NCBI GenBank assembly: GCA_946811185.2
Contig: OX328098.1
Span: 26,173,084-26,237,083 of the forward strand
DNA length: 64,000 nucleotides
From: Hippopus hippopus
Taxonomy: Eukaryota; Mollusca; Bivalvia; Cardiida; Cardiidae
Reading direction: 5' to 3'
Translations under genes and position numbers: made by a program
The notes under the pieces: model-generated
Told to the model about the DNA's origin: nothing
Database searches by the model: none
Seen by the model: the letters and a program-made list of their open reading frames with translations, nothing else
In this document: positions 53,671 through 64,000 of the stretch, piece by piece
Layout: the number at the start of each line of letters is the position of its first letter
Position numbering within the stretch: the stretch's first letter is position 1

Positions 53671-54984
53671 CCGTATTTCCCCTAAGTATTCGGACGGGAA
53701 AAAATAATTATTTATTTTGGTGTCCAAAAATTTACAAAAATAATTGTCTTACCGTCTGAAAATTTAGGGATGAATTGATGATGGAAATCTCTATCGGAAA
53801 ACTTCGGTTCCTAACGCACTGTATCAAAGAACATTTTAATTATTAACGATCCATTATCTACAGTTTTGCGGTGTCAGTTAACAGTAAGTATGACAAATAA
53901 TACCTGTCAATCACGGTAGTTCCCAATTAAAAATTTAATGACAGTATGAATGTTTGCAAATGTTTTTCTCACTGAAATACGCTTTAATTATTTCCCCTAC
54001 ACAATCCAAGATCAAAGAGGATGATGTAGTATGCTGCCGAATGTTTGATCAAGTACCGCACATACTCGCTTGTTAGTAATTTGATTGGTTGGATTAGTGA
54101 TAACCAATCATTTATTCTTGTCAATTTTTACCAATCAATGCAATTCTATATCTACCACTGGAAAATATTTACATTGGAAAAAATATATTTCAGGCCCCTT
54201 TTACACTATTTTAGTACACATCGGATTGGATTAATACATTGTGAAAATCAGTTATTGATAATCCTATATCAGGGTCGTGAATTGGTAAGGGTTAATCTTG
54301 ACCTAACCAAACCGGGTTACGTCGTTCATACACATTCTTGTCTCCTTGTCAACATGTCGAACTGTGTACAGGGCGTTACAACTATCAATACCGTTATGCA
54401 TTAAAAGTGTATCTTACAGTGTTTATCGCTAAAATTTACGACTTTAATGTGTCACGGTTTTTGACATAAATATCTAGCCTGTGTAACACAAATTAGCACT
54501 CGTATTCAGTTTACCGCGATCATCAGATGCCATACAAAGGAATTGATCTTAAAGATCGATTTACAATTCTCAGGTACTTGCTAATTAACCCTCTCCCAAA
54601 CATGCCCTTGTTTTTACGTGTCTGCAGTACAAGTCTTACGAAAACACTGTGGGAAAAGGAGAAATTGGTCGTAACGAGCAATTTATCCTTTTCTCACCGT
54701 GTTTTCTACCCCTTTGGAGAACTTTCTGCCATTTTAATAACTTTAAAAATTTAAAATTGTCGTATGCAAACTCTTTCAGTTTGGAAGGGTCTAAAATTTG
54801 TTCTTTGGGAAACAGTATTGCGGGTCTTCGTTGAACTTCTAAACCATTATAATTTCGTGTCCGAAAATTATGGGACAGACATTTTACTAAGTGTCCAAAA
54901 TTAGGGACAAAAAATAAATTATTTTGGCAAATAATTAATGCTGTCCGAAAATTTAGGGTGTCCGAATACTTAGGGGAAATACGG
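53671..54984 (-). mobile_element. 1.3 kb TA-flanked element, copy 2 (inverted)
   Basis: 1314 bp, the reverse complement of 29173-30487 throughout, with TA at 53669-53670 and 54985-54986. Carries the same nested TTAA-221 copy (54589-54815). Confidence 0.87.
54589..54815 (+). mobile_element. TTAA-221 MITE inside the 1.3 kb element
   Basis: TTAA at 54585-54588, CCCTCTCCCAAACATGCCC start, and the same reduced palindrome as its partner (GTCGTAACGAGC). Confidence 0.8.
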
Positions 54985-54989
54985 TAATT

Positions 54990-55930
54990 GAAATACACAC
55001 CAAATAGCAGTTACCATGTATTGGTTCTGTGCATTCACATGTCATGTGACTCAAAATTTAGGGGTCACAGATATATGATAAATGAAACATGCTAATTCTT
55101 TATGGTGACTTTAAGAAAGAAAAGGAGAAAAATTGTGTCATTCAACTAATAAAGGGAGGTAATTATGAATATGTTACAGGACCTGAATCAGGCTCTTTTT
55201 GTAAATCCAAGCCACTGAATGTCTATTTTTGCAAATTGATATGTGTTCTGATAAACAGACTTGTAAATCAAAAGTTATTCCATGAACAGTATAATTTAAA
55301 CAAATTAGAGCCAAAATGTCTCATCTAGAACTTCAGGAGTCATACATGGCACATTTATAGTGCTCATTTTTAATTGTTTTTCATATTTTGCAGTTGACTC
55401 TTGAAAAGTTAAAAATGGTATTGCAAAATGGTATTGTAATCTTTTATTTGAACCTTCAACCCTACAAATGAAAGATTTTTAGTGGATTGTGCTGGAGATT
55501 GTGTGTACTGCATAGGGACATTTTACAAGATTATAGTATGCACAATAAAAGATAGCTATATGCCCTTTTTTTTGTGGGTGATATCTTTGTTAAAAAAGTG
55601 TTTGGTTAGATGTTTTGCTGGTACATAAATTATGTGATGACAGTGGACTCTGAAGACAATATAAGATCCGTTCAAAATGTCAGAAGATGGAATTTAACCA
55701 TTAAGCGCCACCTGAGGTGCTTTTGCAGACAGTAACATGTAGTAACATGTAGATCAAGATCAGACTGCACAGAACATGCAGCCTGATCTTGGATCTACTC
55801 TATCCCAAAATGGGAAATTTAGAACATATAGAAATTAGTGCTTGTGCGATGAGCAAATTCTACTGTTTGCAGTGACTGGTACAAGGCTTCAGTTAAATCA
55901 GGGAGAACAAGATCAAATAACAAAAACATG
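54990..55930. other. No gene; one GATC hairpin
   Basis: A+T-rich, holding a clear hairpin at 55749-55805 (GTAGATCAAGATCAGACTGC with GCCTGATCTTGGATCTAC). The 79-codon reading at 55089 shows no domain. Confidence 0.5.
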
Positions 55931-55940
55931 AAGTTTTTAA

Positions 55941-56161
55941 CTCTTTACCAAAGGACAAAATTTTAGACTAGTCCAAATTGGAAGCATTTCCAGATGACAA
56001 AATTAGTGTGACTAAAAAATTGAAATTTGTTTTGGGATGGGAAGAAAACATTGTGGGAAAAGGAGAAAATGCTGGTTACCAGCATTTTCTCCTTTTTCCA
56101 CAATGTTTTCAGAAGGCTTCTTTCTCTGGTTCGTAAAAACCAGGGATTGTTTGGGAAAGGG
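55941..56161 (-). mobile_element. TTAA-221 MITE, intact
   Basis: 221 bp between TTAA at 55937-55940 and 56162-56165. The palindrome at 56044-56110 has 33-nt arms with a single mismatch. Confidence 0.92.
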
Positions 56162-56725
56162 TTAATTAATAAACATGTGTAATACCTGTATAATATGGTT
56201 AAACGAGTATTAGTAATAGAAAATTCAGCTTACCCCTCATTTACTTTCGTAAAGGTTATCGGCTATAGTAATAATAGCGAACGGAGATAACTGAATATTC
56301 ACTGAGGGCATAATTAACCTCGTCTCATATGTTACCTTATTCTGTCCATTCTCTCTCCCCAAACAAGAAGTTTGTCACCAGAAATCATGTGATTTAATTT
56401 CATAACATGAGTTTATGACAATTTCAAAGCCCATTACCTAAATCTTGAGAAAGAAATGAGACTTTTACAATTTATAATATTATTATTTTATATAAGTTTA
56501 TCACTGCACCAATTCTTTAGATACATGTGATGTCCATTGTCTAATAGCAGACGTAAGCTTACATTTCAATCACTTGATTTCTGGTGTAATTAATCATGTG
56601 CATGCTTGTTTCACATTTTGTCATTTTTTCTGTTAGTTTTCCTTGTTTGTGTTAGATTTTCAGCAAGAATTTCAGGTGAGAGTGGGGACTGTACTGAAAG
56701 GTAAGTGAAACAGGCCATTTTTTAA

Positions 56726-56944
56726 CCCTTTAACAAACAATCCAGTGTTTAAATGATCCTGAGAAAGAAGTCTTTGGAATACATGGTAGGAAAAGAAAAA
56801 AATACTGGTAGCCGAACTTTTCCTTTCTCCTCAGTTTGTCCATCCCATCATAGACAAATCCTATCATTGAGTAGTATGTGAACTGTTGTCTGCAAATGCT
56901 CTGAATTTGGAGACATCTGAAATTTTGTTAACTGGTTAAGAATT
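56726..56944 (+). mobile_element. TTAA-221 MITE, diverged
   Basis: TTAA at 56722-56725, CCCTTTAACAAACAATCC start, palindrome weak (AATACTGGTAGCCG), end GGTTAAGAATTGAA. Confidence 0.72.
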
Positions 56945-56982
56945 GAACTATTTACTAACAGTCTCAGATATTAATAAGTTAA

Positions 56983-57202
56983 CCCTTATCCTGCTAAATA
57001 AGTGAAATGAAACTTTCAAGCCAGTAGTAAGACTAATATGCGGATATTTCAAAGGTGTCTTTTGGGAAAAGGTATCTCCTTATCAGATAGTGTAGATCCA
57101 AGATCAGACTGCATGTTCTGTGCAGTCTGATCTTGATCTACACTATCCGCAAAAGGTCCGTGAGTCGTGCTTGGCAGTCCTGGAGTTACGAGTTTGTAAG
57201 GG
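56983..57202 (+). mobile_element. Second TTAA MITE family, reference copy
   Basis: 220 bp between TTAA at 56979-56982 and 57203-57206. Begins CCCTTATCCTGCTAAATAAG; central hairpin GTGTAGATCCAAGATCAGAC mirrored by GTCTGATCTTGATCTACAC; ends CGAGTTTGTAAGGG. Confidence 0.83.
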
Positions 57203-57209
57203 TTAAGAG

Positions 57210-59560
57210 TTAGGGAAAAAAGGGGGGGGTATAGGGATGTGGTGAGGTGTGATGGTACAGTATTAAATAGCTATAAATTTGTTTTGTGATGAAAAGAAAG
57301 AGAAATGAATTTCAGCTGAAATTTTCTTAACCCTTTCCAAAACAACAAATTTCAGAGTATTTGCAGACATTTACATGAGGCCTAAAAAAAATAGTTGTGT
57401 TTCGGGTTTCCCGACCCTACCTAAAAAAATGCTGCTGACCCTAAACTATGATTACTGCGATCGAAAAAAAATATGTTGGGTGCGATTTTGGTACATCTTG
57501 ATACTTTTTGGCTGTAGCAATTTTGTTCCCTCTCACTCGTCTGCATCGAAATATACTGGTACCCGTTGTATGTCCTGAAGCCGTCCAAAAGAGTTGATAT
57601 GAAGATCTATAACAAACTAGGTTTTGTCTAGTTACACACCAAACATGCATACACACCATAAAATGCCATCAATCAAATGTTAATTTTGCCACGCCCCATC
57701 TGCAAACTCTATTGCAAACCACTAAATCGGGAATCACGCACGAGATTTAGTCGCCGCCCATAATGTCATGCATTGATTCTGTGTTATATGGTGTTCATCC
57801 TGTCACGATAGCCGAAAAGATCGATTTTCAATGCCTCTTTAACCATACTCTCTGTTTGAATCATGCATATTCAATGTCAGATAACGACATATTTCACCCT
57901 TCAATCTTGTGCCGGAAGCTGAAGATGGCGCATGGGAATAGGTGCTCTCATTTCGTGGCCTTCACTATCCATAGAACAGTTCATTAACATGTATTAAAGA
58001 ACTGAAAAACATCGTGGGCACCAAACTCAACTAAAATGTTAACTGTCACGAGAAGGAACTGTTCTGAACAGCATAAATGACCAGTTCTAGGTCAACTGTC
58101 TTCAGTTTTTGAAGCGCAATGAAGGTGACAGATAAAAGTCATGGCGGTCATTGGCGCTCTCTTGACAGTAGCAGTAGCCTACCTGAATAGCTAAAATTAA
58201 GACCTTTTTATGCTTTCTATCAATTTATATGCTCCTTTGAGGACAGATTAGGAATTTTTCAAAAACTTATCTCATAAAGCATCTGAAAATATTGAGTGTC
58301 TTTATAAAAGGTTTGGAAACATGTACTCTCAGTAGCGGCGAATGTTCTGGAAAAATTGTTCAGTCATAAAGCGACAGAATGAAATAGGTCATGAAATTCT
58401 CTGATCTAAATATAGATCAGAATCTTGTCACTTTATTTCAGTTTGGCTATATGACTTTTTGGCATTTACACTGTCACATGTCGGGAACTTTTCAGGATTA
58501 AACTTGAACTTCAAACGGAGAATTTAAATTGGGCATGTATCGGCTTTGAAAAGGTAATAAGAAATTTGTCACTAAAACTGATCTTTCCTTTAGAAACATG
58601 CATACTGTCTGCTTTTGTTGCATTTCGTTATTTACATTCAAATAAGCGGTTGACCCAAAATGGTGACGTCATTCACCTCATAGTTTGCAAGGAAAGTGGG
58701 ATATCATTTTTGGTTTGAAAACAGGTACTGCTCCAAAACAGGTCGGTCTACAAATCCATATGTATTTAGCGACGACCGAACAGGCTGCCAGTTTAGCATT
58801 AAAAAAAAAAGAACTGAGATGGTTCTCATTGTATAAACAATATGATATGTGATATCTACCCGGTGAGGTAGCCAATCAACAAAAATTAAAAAATTAATAA
58901 TAAAATAAAAAACTAGGCATGGGTCTTTATCTGATATCTCAAAGGAAGGCCAGTTATCGGGTATAAAAGCCTATAGGATTGTATCACTATATATGACCAG
59001 TGACTCTGGGTTTTGACGCTCGGAAAGTTGAAATTAATGTTTTTGACGCTCTAAAATTATCTTTCTTAGAGTCAATCTGGTGCATGAGATTATCGGCTAA
59101 AGTTCCATATAAAGTAGTCTGGCTCATGTGCATACGGCAGAATTATGGCCTTTAATAAACACAATTAGTAACAAATGTGAAGGACGCGGCTCTGTTTATC
59201 ACAGCTAGTGAAGCTGGTGAGTCAATTATGAAAACATGATATAGATGTTGGTCCACTTATCTAGTGTAAAATGATAGGTTTGAATGTTACTTGCTACCAT
59301 GATTGACAAATTCAAGACAAATCATGCTGTAATACTCCTCCAAAAATTAATTGGTATTCATAAAAGATCGCTGGAAAAAAAAAACATGAAAACCGATGAC
59401 ACAACAAAGGTCATTTGGGCATCGTCCGATCAGAGACACTTAAAACTGTCCTTTCATCTTTGATAATTATTTTGAATAGTGAATTTACATAAATTTCTGT
59501 ATAAAACAATAAGTGGAAGCTAAAATCTCCATGTAATGAAATGTTTACATGGTCCATATA
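57210..59560. other. Mostly unique DNA, no exon recognised
   Basis: Holds an AGGCCTAAAAAAAAT MITE piece at 57378, a TTAA-221 fragment at 57333-57375, and an ETS-like plus YY1-like cluster at about 57911-57930 (GTGCCGGAAGCTGAAGATGG). CpG is more frequent at 57700-58000. The 74-codon reading at 57763 is not convincing as a gene. Confidence 0.4.
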
Positions 59561-59576
59561 AAAAAAAAAGAAATTC

Positions 59577-59655
59577 TGAAAAAAAAAATTCCCGACCTAC
59601 CCTACCTACAGCATCTCAGGCTGAAACCAGAAACACAACATTTTTTTTTTAGGCC
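59577..59655. mobile_element. AGGCCT-ended short MITE
   Basis: CCCGACCTACCCTACCTAC through to TTTTTTTTTTTAGGCCT; sister of the copy at 38385-38476. A decayed TTAA-221 piece follows at 59660-59822. Confidence 0.6.
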
Positions 59656-59839
59656 TGAATAAGGCCTGAATCGAAAATTGAAATTTGTCTTAGGACCAGT
59701 AAAAAAGCTTGTGGGGGAAAAAGGAGTAAATCCTGGTTACCAGCATTATCTCATTTTTTCCACAATGTTTTTAAAAGCCTTCTGTAAGGTAGTTTTACCT
59801 GGGGATTTTTTGTTCAGAGTTCAGAATATGATTTCTTAA

Positions 59840-60060
59840 CTCTTGACCAAATGACAAAGTTTTAGAATGGTCCAAATTGAAAGCCTTTGCAGATGACAAA
59901 ATTAATGCGACTCAAAAATTGAAGTCTGTAGTGGGAAGGGTAGAAAACATTGTGCCAAAAGGAGAAAATGCTGGTTACCAGCATTTTTGCCTTTTTCCAC
60001 ATTGTTTTCAGAAGGCTTCTTTCTCAGAGCCGTAAAAACCTGGTATTGTTTGGTAAAGAC
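59840..60060 (-). mobile_element. TTAA-221 MITE, full length
   Basis: 221 bp between TTAA at 59836-59839 and 60061-60064. Confidence 0.9.
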
Positions 60061-60193
60061 TTAACTCATCTGAGCCAAAAATGCTCAAGGTAAGCATTTG
60101 TGATTGTACTGTGTCCAGCTTTGTTTTTATTGGGAATGTCAACAGTAACCTTGTATGTTCTCTAGGACTACATTTTCTGTCTAAAACTCATGA

Positions 60194-60443
60194 GCCATGC
60201 TCTGTGAAAAGGGGTTTAATGCATCTCCATTATGCATTATAGCAAGCAAGTTATCACATAATTATGGACCCTCAAAATCCATAATGTTTAACTACTGACT
60301 AAATCATGAAGTATAATGGTCCTTTGGCATGCTGAAATTCTAAAGATAGCAAAAACTTTTGTCTCATGTCAGCCTGTGCAGATTACGCCACTGACATTGG
60401 TCGATACTTTCTGCAAATGCACTTAACCCTCTTTTCACAGATC
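60194..60443. mobile_element. GGGTTTAATGCAT foldback MITE
   Basis: GAGCCATGCTCTGTGAAAAG and GGGTTTAATGCATCTCC at left; GCACTTAACCCTCTTTTCAC and AGATCATGACTC at right as the inverted end. Contains AGCAAGTTATCACATAATTA, also found in the duplication at 4960-5350. Confidence 0.7.
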
Positions 60444-60479
60444 ATGACTCTCATTAAACTTTATTGAAATAATTGTCTA

Positions 60480-61813
60480 GATGGTATTTCGCACGAGTTG
60501 GAGATGGGTCACTGATATCTGGGACAAGTTTGAAAATCAATCATGCCAAATAAAAAAAAGGTCATGGGTCAATTCTAAGAAAAACTTTGTGTGCCCACAA
60601 GAGAACACTTAAAATTAGTCGAAAACTCTTGGAAAATTGGTCAGAATGTTTGGCTTAATGGTATTTTAAAGGACTATGAAAACTGGTTTCTTTGGATCAA
60701 ACAGTAAATCACTGGGAAAAATCATAGAAAAACATTGTGTGCATTTTAGAGGGAACATTTTCAATAAAATGCTCATGGAAGTTGGTAAGAATGTTTGCCC
60801 TGATTATTTGTCAAGAAAGTTACTTTATATGGACAAATCCTAGAAAATCCTTGCGTAAAGTATATAGAGGCAAAATTAGTTTGATTCTAATGAAACTTTG
60901 TTGTGATGTTTGCCTTAATGATATCTTGGATAAGTGCAAAATTGGGTTAACTCTGAGCAATAATGTAGGTCAGTGGGGCTAATCTAGGAAAAACTTTGTG
61001 TGCACTGTACAGACAGTATTTTCAGTCAAATACTCCTTTAAACTCATTGAATCTTCTTTAGAATGCTTGTCTAGATTACATCTTGGACATGCTTGAAAAA
61101 GGTCACGTTAGGTGAATAAGTACATGTAGATCACTGGGGCAGAGCTTAGAAAAAACCTGGTGTGCATTCTAGAGGCCATATTTTCAATCCAATGCTTATG
61201 AAACTTGGCCAGAATCTTTTTCATGATTGTATTTCAGACAGGTTTGGAGCTAGGTTATCTCAGGTTAAAAAGGTGGTCAGTAGGTCAAATCCTAGAAAAA
61301 ACACTGCTTGCACTGTCGAGGTCATATTTTCAGTCTAATGTACATGAAATTTGGTCTGAATGTTTAAATTTATTTTTTGATTTGAAGCCCAAAAAGCCAT
61401 GTTATAGCATTACTGATAAAGACCTTGTTCTGCATTTGAATACATAAAAACCATTCACCATGTACATTTTATCTTGTGCTTGTAAATGTTACTGTATAAC
61501 TGACGCTGATAAAACAGAATGGATTGATCATAGAATTGTGTATTTTCACACAAGATTAGCAAATGGCACTGAGCATTAACATGCCCAGTTGATTTTTATG
61601 TTGTATGACCACTCAGCTATTAACTCTTAGATTGCCAAATGTATCAAGGTTTGCATAATATGATTTTAATCAACTAGTTTGATAAAAACATTAATACTTT
61701 ATCATTCATTTAAGGATCTTTATATCAGAGTTCTATGGTAACTACAAATTGTGTAATTCTCTCAATGGTACAAGCCCAGGTGAGCAATTCAGGGCCATTG
61801 TAGCACTCTTGTT
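60480..61813 (+). mobile_element. Tandem-core foldback element, GTGTGCA type
   Basis: Six diverged units with GTGTGC-like anchors near 60588, 60737, 60854, 61000, 61162 and 61309, then a terminus GGTGAGCAATTCAGGGCC with ACTCTTGTT. The terminus equals the CTTGTT-type end of the other foldback families. Confidence 0.7.
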
Positions 61814-62127
61814 GTATTGAGTGAAGATTTAATCTTTTAATATACTAGTAGTAAATGTCAACGGGGTAAAGGTAGCCTCTGGAAGAAGTTGAATTTGTTT
61901 TGAAACAGATTTTGTACATAATTATAGTGTATGTGTGTGTGCGTGCAAGAGAGAGAGAGAAAGAGAACGAGTGGTACATCCCTTTTAAAGGAATCCCAGA
62001 CTCACTGTTAGGAAAGAATTATGTTAATGAAACTTTCTTTTGTAACTGATCAGATCTGCAAGGGGAACATGTGCATGAAAATTTAAAAAAGGTCACAATC
62101 CACTTTTGCTCAAATGGGAGATAGAAT

Positions 62128-62385
62128 GATTGTATTGGAGTTTAATGTCATTTTAACAGCTTAAGTCAAATCACGACAGTCAGTGCACCCAGGCATGTGT
62201 TTCCAGGCTTTCACACCAGTACTGGCACACCTTTCTTTCCAAGTCACTGACTACTTTTCTCACATGCATCAGAGGTGAGCGGCGAAAAAATCGCCAGGAA
62301 GAGAGTTTGTCTCAACCGGGTATCGAACTCAACCACTAGGTTACGAGCCCGATATGCTAACCACTGAGCTACCCAACATGGTACA
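62128..62385 (-). mobile_element. SINE, type C
   Basis: On the minus strand: CTCAGTGGTTAGCATATCGG (box A), GAGTTCGATACCCGG (box B), then TCACCTCTGATGCATGTGAG and the tail CACTGACTGTCGTGATTTGA. Confidence 0.82.
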
Positions 62386-62654
62386 GGTAGACTTTTGAAA
62401 ACATTGTTGGAAAAGGAGATAATGCTGGCTTCATTCTTCCTTTCTACCATTCTTTGATATCCTTCCACTAACATTATATTTATCATTGCTCAAAATGTCT
62501 TTTTATGAAAGAATCATTAATTTTGTTGTTAGAGTTAAAATAGATTGACAATGTTGGGAGCAGTCTCAGATACTCAGAAAGTGCCAGGTGTTTTTGAATT
62601 GCCGTTGACTCATTTCGAGAGTCAAATCTACAAATTAGCCACAAACTTTGGATT

Positions 62655-62960
62655 GTATTGATTGATTGTGTGGTGTTTTATCCCGTATTCAGCATTATTT
62701 CAGTTATATTGCGACAGCCAGTGCATCTGTCCATGCTTTCCTGGAGTTTCTTTTACCAGTACTGCACACAATATTCTTTCCAAGCCACTACATGCTTTCC
62801 CATATAACCATCGTCGAAACAAGGGTCAGCAGTGAGACAGGAATAAATCCTGTTGCAATGACACTCATAAATCCTTGGAAAGAAATTGGCCAAGCCGGGA
62901 ATTGAACCGACGACCCCCTATACTCAAGTCCTGTGCGCTGCCGACTGAGTTATGGGGGCT
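62655..62960 (-). mobile_element. SINE, type B
   Basis: On the minus strand: CTCAGTCGGCAGCGCACAGG (box A region), GGTTCAATTCCCGGC (box B), GGCCAATTTCTTTCCAAGGA, GGTTATATGGGAAAGC, and a tail ATGCTGAATACGGGATAAAA. Confidence 0.82.
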
Positions 62961-63194
62961 CAGAACAAATTTTGGAAATGTTAAAGGGTTTCAGATCAAG
63001 TACAGAAATAGAACTGATTTGAATATAGAACTAGGTCCCCCCATTCTTTTAAAATTATAGAGAACAGAAACAAGATATTGAGCACAATTGGTTGAGATTA
63101 AAGGAATTGTGATGAGGTTTTATAATTGCTCGGATGATGATGATGATCATCATCACGATGGTGGTGGTGAATTTATTGATGGAGATTTTGCTTT

Positions 63195-63450
63195 TTTTTT
63201 GTGCCTCAAAGACATCCACATCATTATTTCAGTTGTATCGTGGTGGTCAGTGCACCTTTTAATGCGTTCTTTGAGTTTCTTTTACCAGTACTACGCTATA
63301 CTGTTCCCAAGCCACTGACCACTACCATGGAAAGAATTAACTGTTGGAATGGCTATCATCCATCCTCAGAAAGGAGTTGGTCTAGCAAGGGATTCAAATC
63401 ATCAACCCCCTGGTTTCAATCCATGTTTGTTACCAACAGAATAACTGGGC
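63195..63450 (-). mobile_element. SINE, type B, diverged
   Basis: CAACTCCTTTCTGAGGATGG, CATGGTAGTGGTCAGTGGC and AAAGGTGCACTGACCACCAC on the minus strand. The head near 63420 is decayed. Confidence 0.68.
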
Positions 63451-63462
63451 TCAGAAATGTAG

Positions 63463-63466
<4 letters not shown>

Positions 63467-63493
<27 letters not shown>
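63467..63493. repeat. GA microsatellite
   Basis: Uninterrupted GA dinucleotides. Confidence 0.95.
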
Positions 63494-63582
63494 TTAGAGA
63501 GTTTTTGACTCAGGTCTACATATATACATGTATTACTGATTCATGAAAGGTTGTAGTGTGGGACAAAAAAAAATCATAATTT

Positions 63583-64000
63583 TTTAGCTCTACTGGCTGA
63601 AAGCCAGCAGAGCTTATGTCATGGCGTGGTTTCCATCGTCTGTCCATCCGTCCGTCTGTAAGTCTTTTTTCTTGTTTACGCGATAAAGTCTTCATTTGTG
63701 ATCAGATTTTTGTGAAACTTGTACAGTTTGTCTATCTCATCAATAGCTTCAACCCTATCGATTTTGAAAAAAATCCAGCGAACAGTATGGGAAAAGTAGC
63801 CATTTCAAGTTGAAAATTCCCATTTCTTGTTTATGCGATTAAGTCTGCATTTGTGTTCAGATTTTCATGAAACTTGCACAGTTTGTTTATCTTATCAATA
63901 ACTTTAACCCTATTGAATTTGAAAAAAAATCCAACAATCAGTATGGGAAAAGTAGCCATTTCAAGTTGAAAATCTCCATTTCTTGTTTACATGATAAAGT
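63583..64000 (+). mobile_element. Foldback element, AGCTCTACTGGC family, cut by window end
   Basis: Starts TTTTTAGCTCTACTGGCTGA with CCATCCGTCCGTCTG, then tandem units with GGGAAAAGTAGCCATTTCAA; same family as 48988-50699. Confidence 0.85.

Overview
Eukaryotic, A+T-rich, repeat-dominated DNA. The repeat types (tRNA-headed SINEs with a shared tail, 'agctccactggc' and 'tacgcccgaaggg' foldback elements with short tandem cores, many MITEs) and a metazoan-type intron/exon gene point to a mollusc, most likely a bivalve. This is inference from repeat style and gene structure; the species cannot be named from the sequence alone.

The only gene I recognise with confidence is the 3' part of PRKCSH (glucosidase II subunit beta) on the + strand. 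Six exons lie between 6672 and 19189: two acidic exons, one coiled-coil exon, two exons of the MRH lectin domain, and a terminal exon ending in the ER-retrieval tetrapeptide HTEL. The N-terminal half (signal peptide, LDLa and EF-hand modules) was not found upstream in the window. One small expected piece of the MRH domain, carrying the Cys-Gly motif, could not be found between 17687 and 19074. A second, weaker candidate gene is suggested by two phase-compatible exon-like segments at 34186-34269 and 38473-38847. A rotten Tc1-like transposase lies on the minus strand at about 24290-24830.

Most of the rest is mobile DNA. (i) A family of over 50 copies, here called TTAA-221: TTAA target duplication, CYCTTTACCA-type inverted ends, a near-perfect palindrome of about 66 nt in the middle, and a strikingly constant 221 bp between the TTAA sites in at least ten copies. 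(ii) A second TTAA family built round a GATCAAGATCAGACTGCA palindrome. (iii) Helentron/'pearl'-like elements that end in a hairpin followed by CTTGTT and carry tandem cores with 146-160 bp periods, among them a 7 x 158 bp array rich in AGGTCA half-sites (11009-12598). (iv) Three SINE head types that share one tail. (v) TA-flanked mariner-type MITEs, including two 1.3 kb copies in inverted orientation 24 kb apart. (vi) A 0.5 kb GGGCGTATTCC element with 3-bp target duplications that has inserted into an opposite-strand copy of itself (39245-40212).

Layout: 0.36-1.8 kb minisatellite; 1.9-6.6 kb MITE clusters; 6.7-19.2 kb PRKCSH exons with MITE-filled introns; 19-26 kb MITEs, SINEs, chimeric foldback element and Tc1 relic; 26-28 kb relatively unique DNA with promoter-like patches; 29-31 kb 1.3 kb element and GGCCTGCAACACG MITE; 33-38.9 kb candidate second gene split by foldback elements; 39.2-40.2 kb self-nested transposon; 41-48 kb MITE cluster; 46-50.7 kb and 60-64 kb tandem-core elements; 51-53 kb and 57-59.5 kb mostly unassignable DNA.
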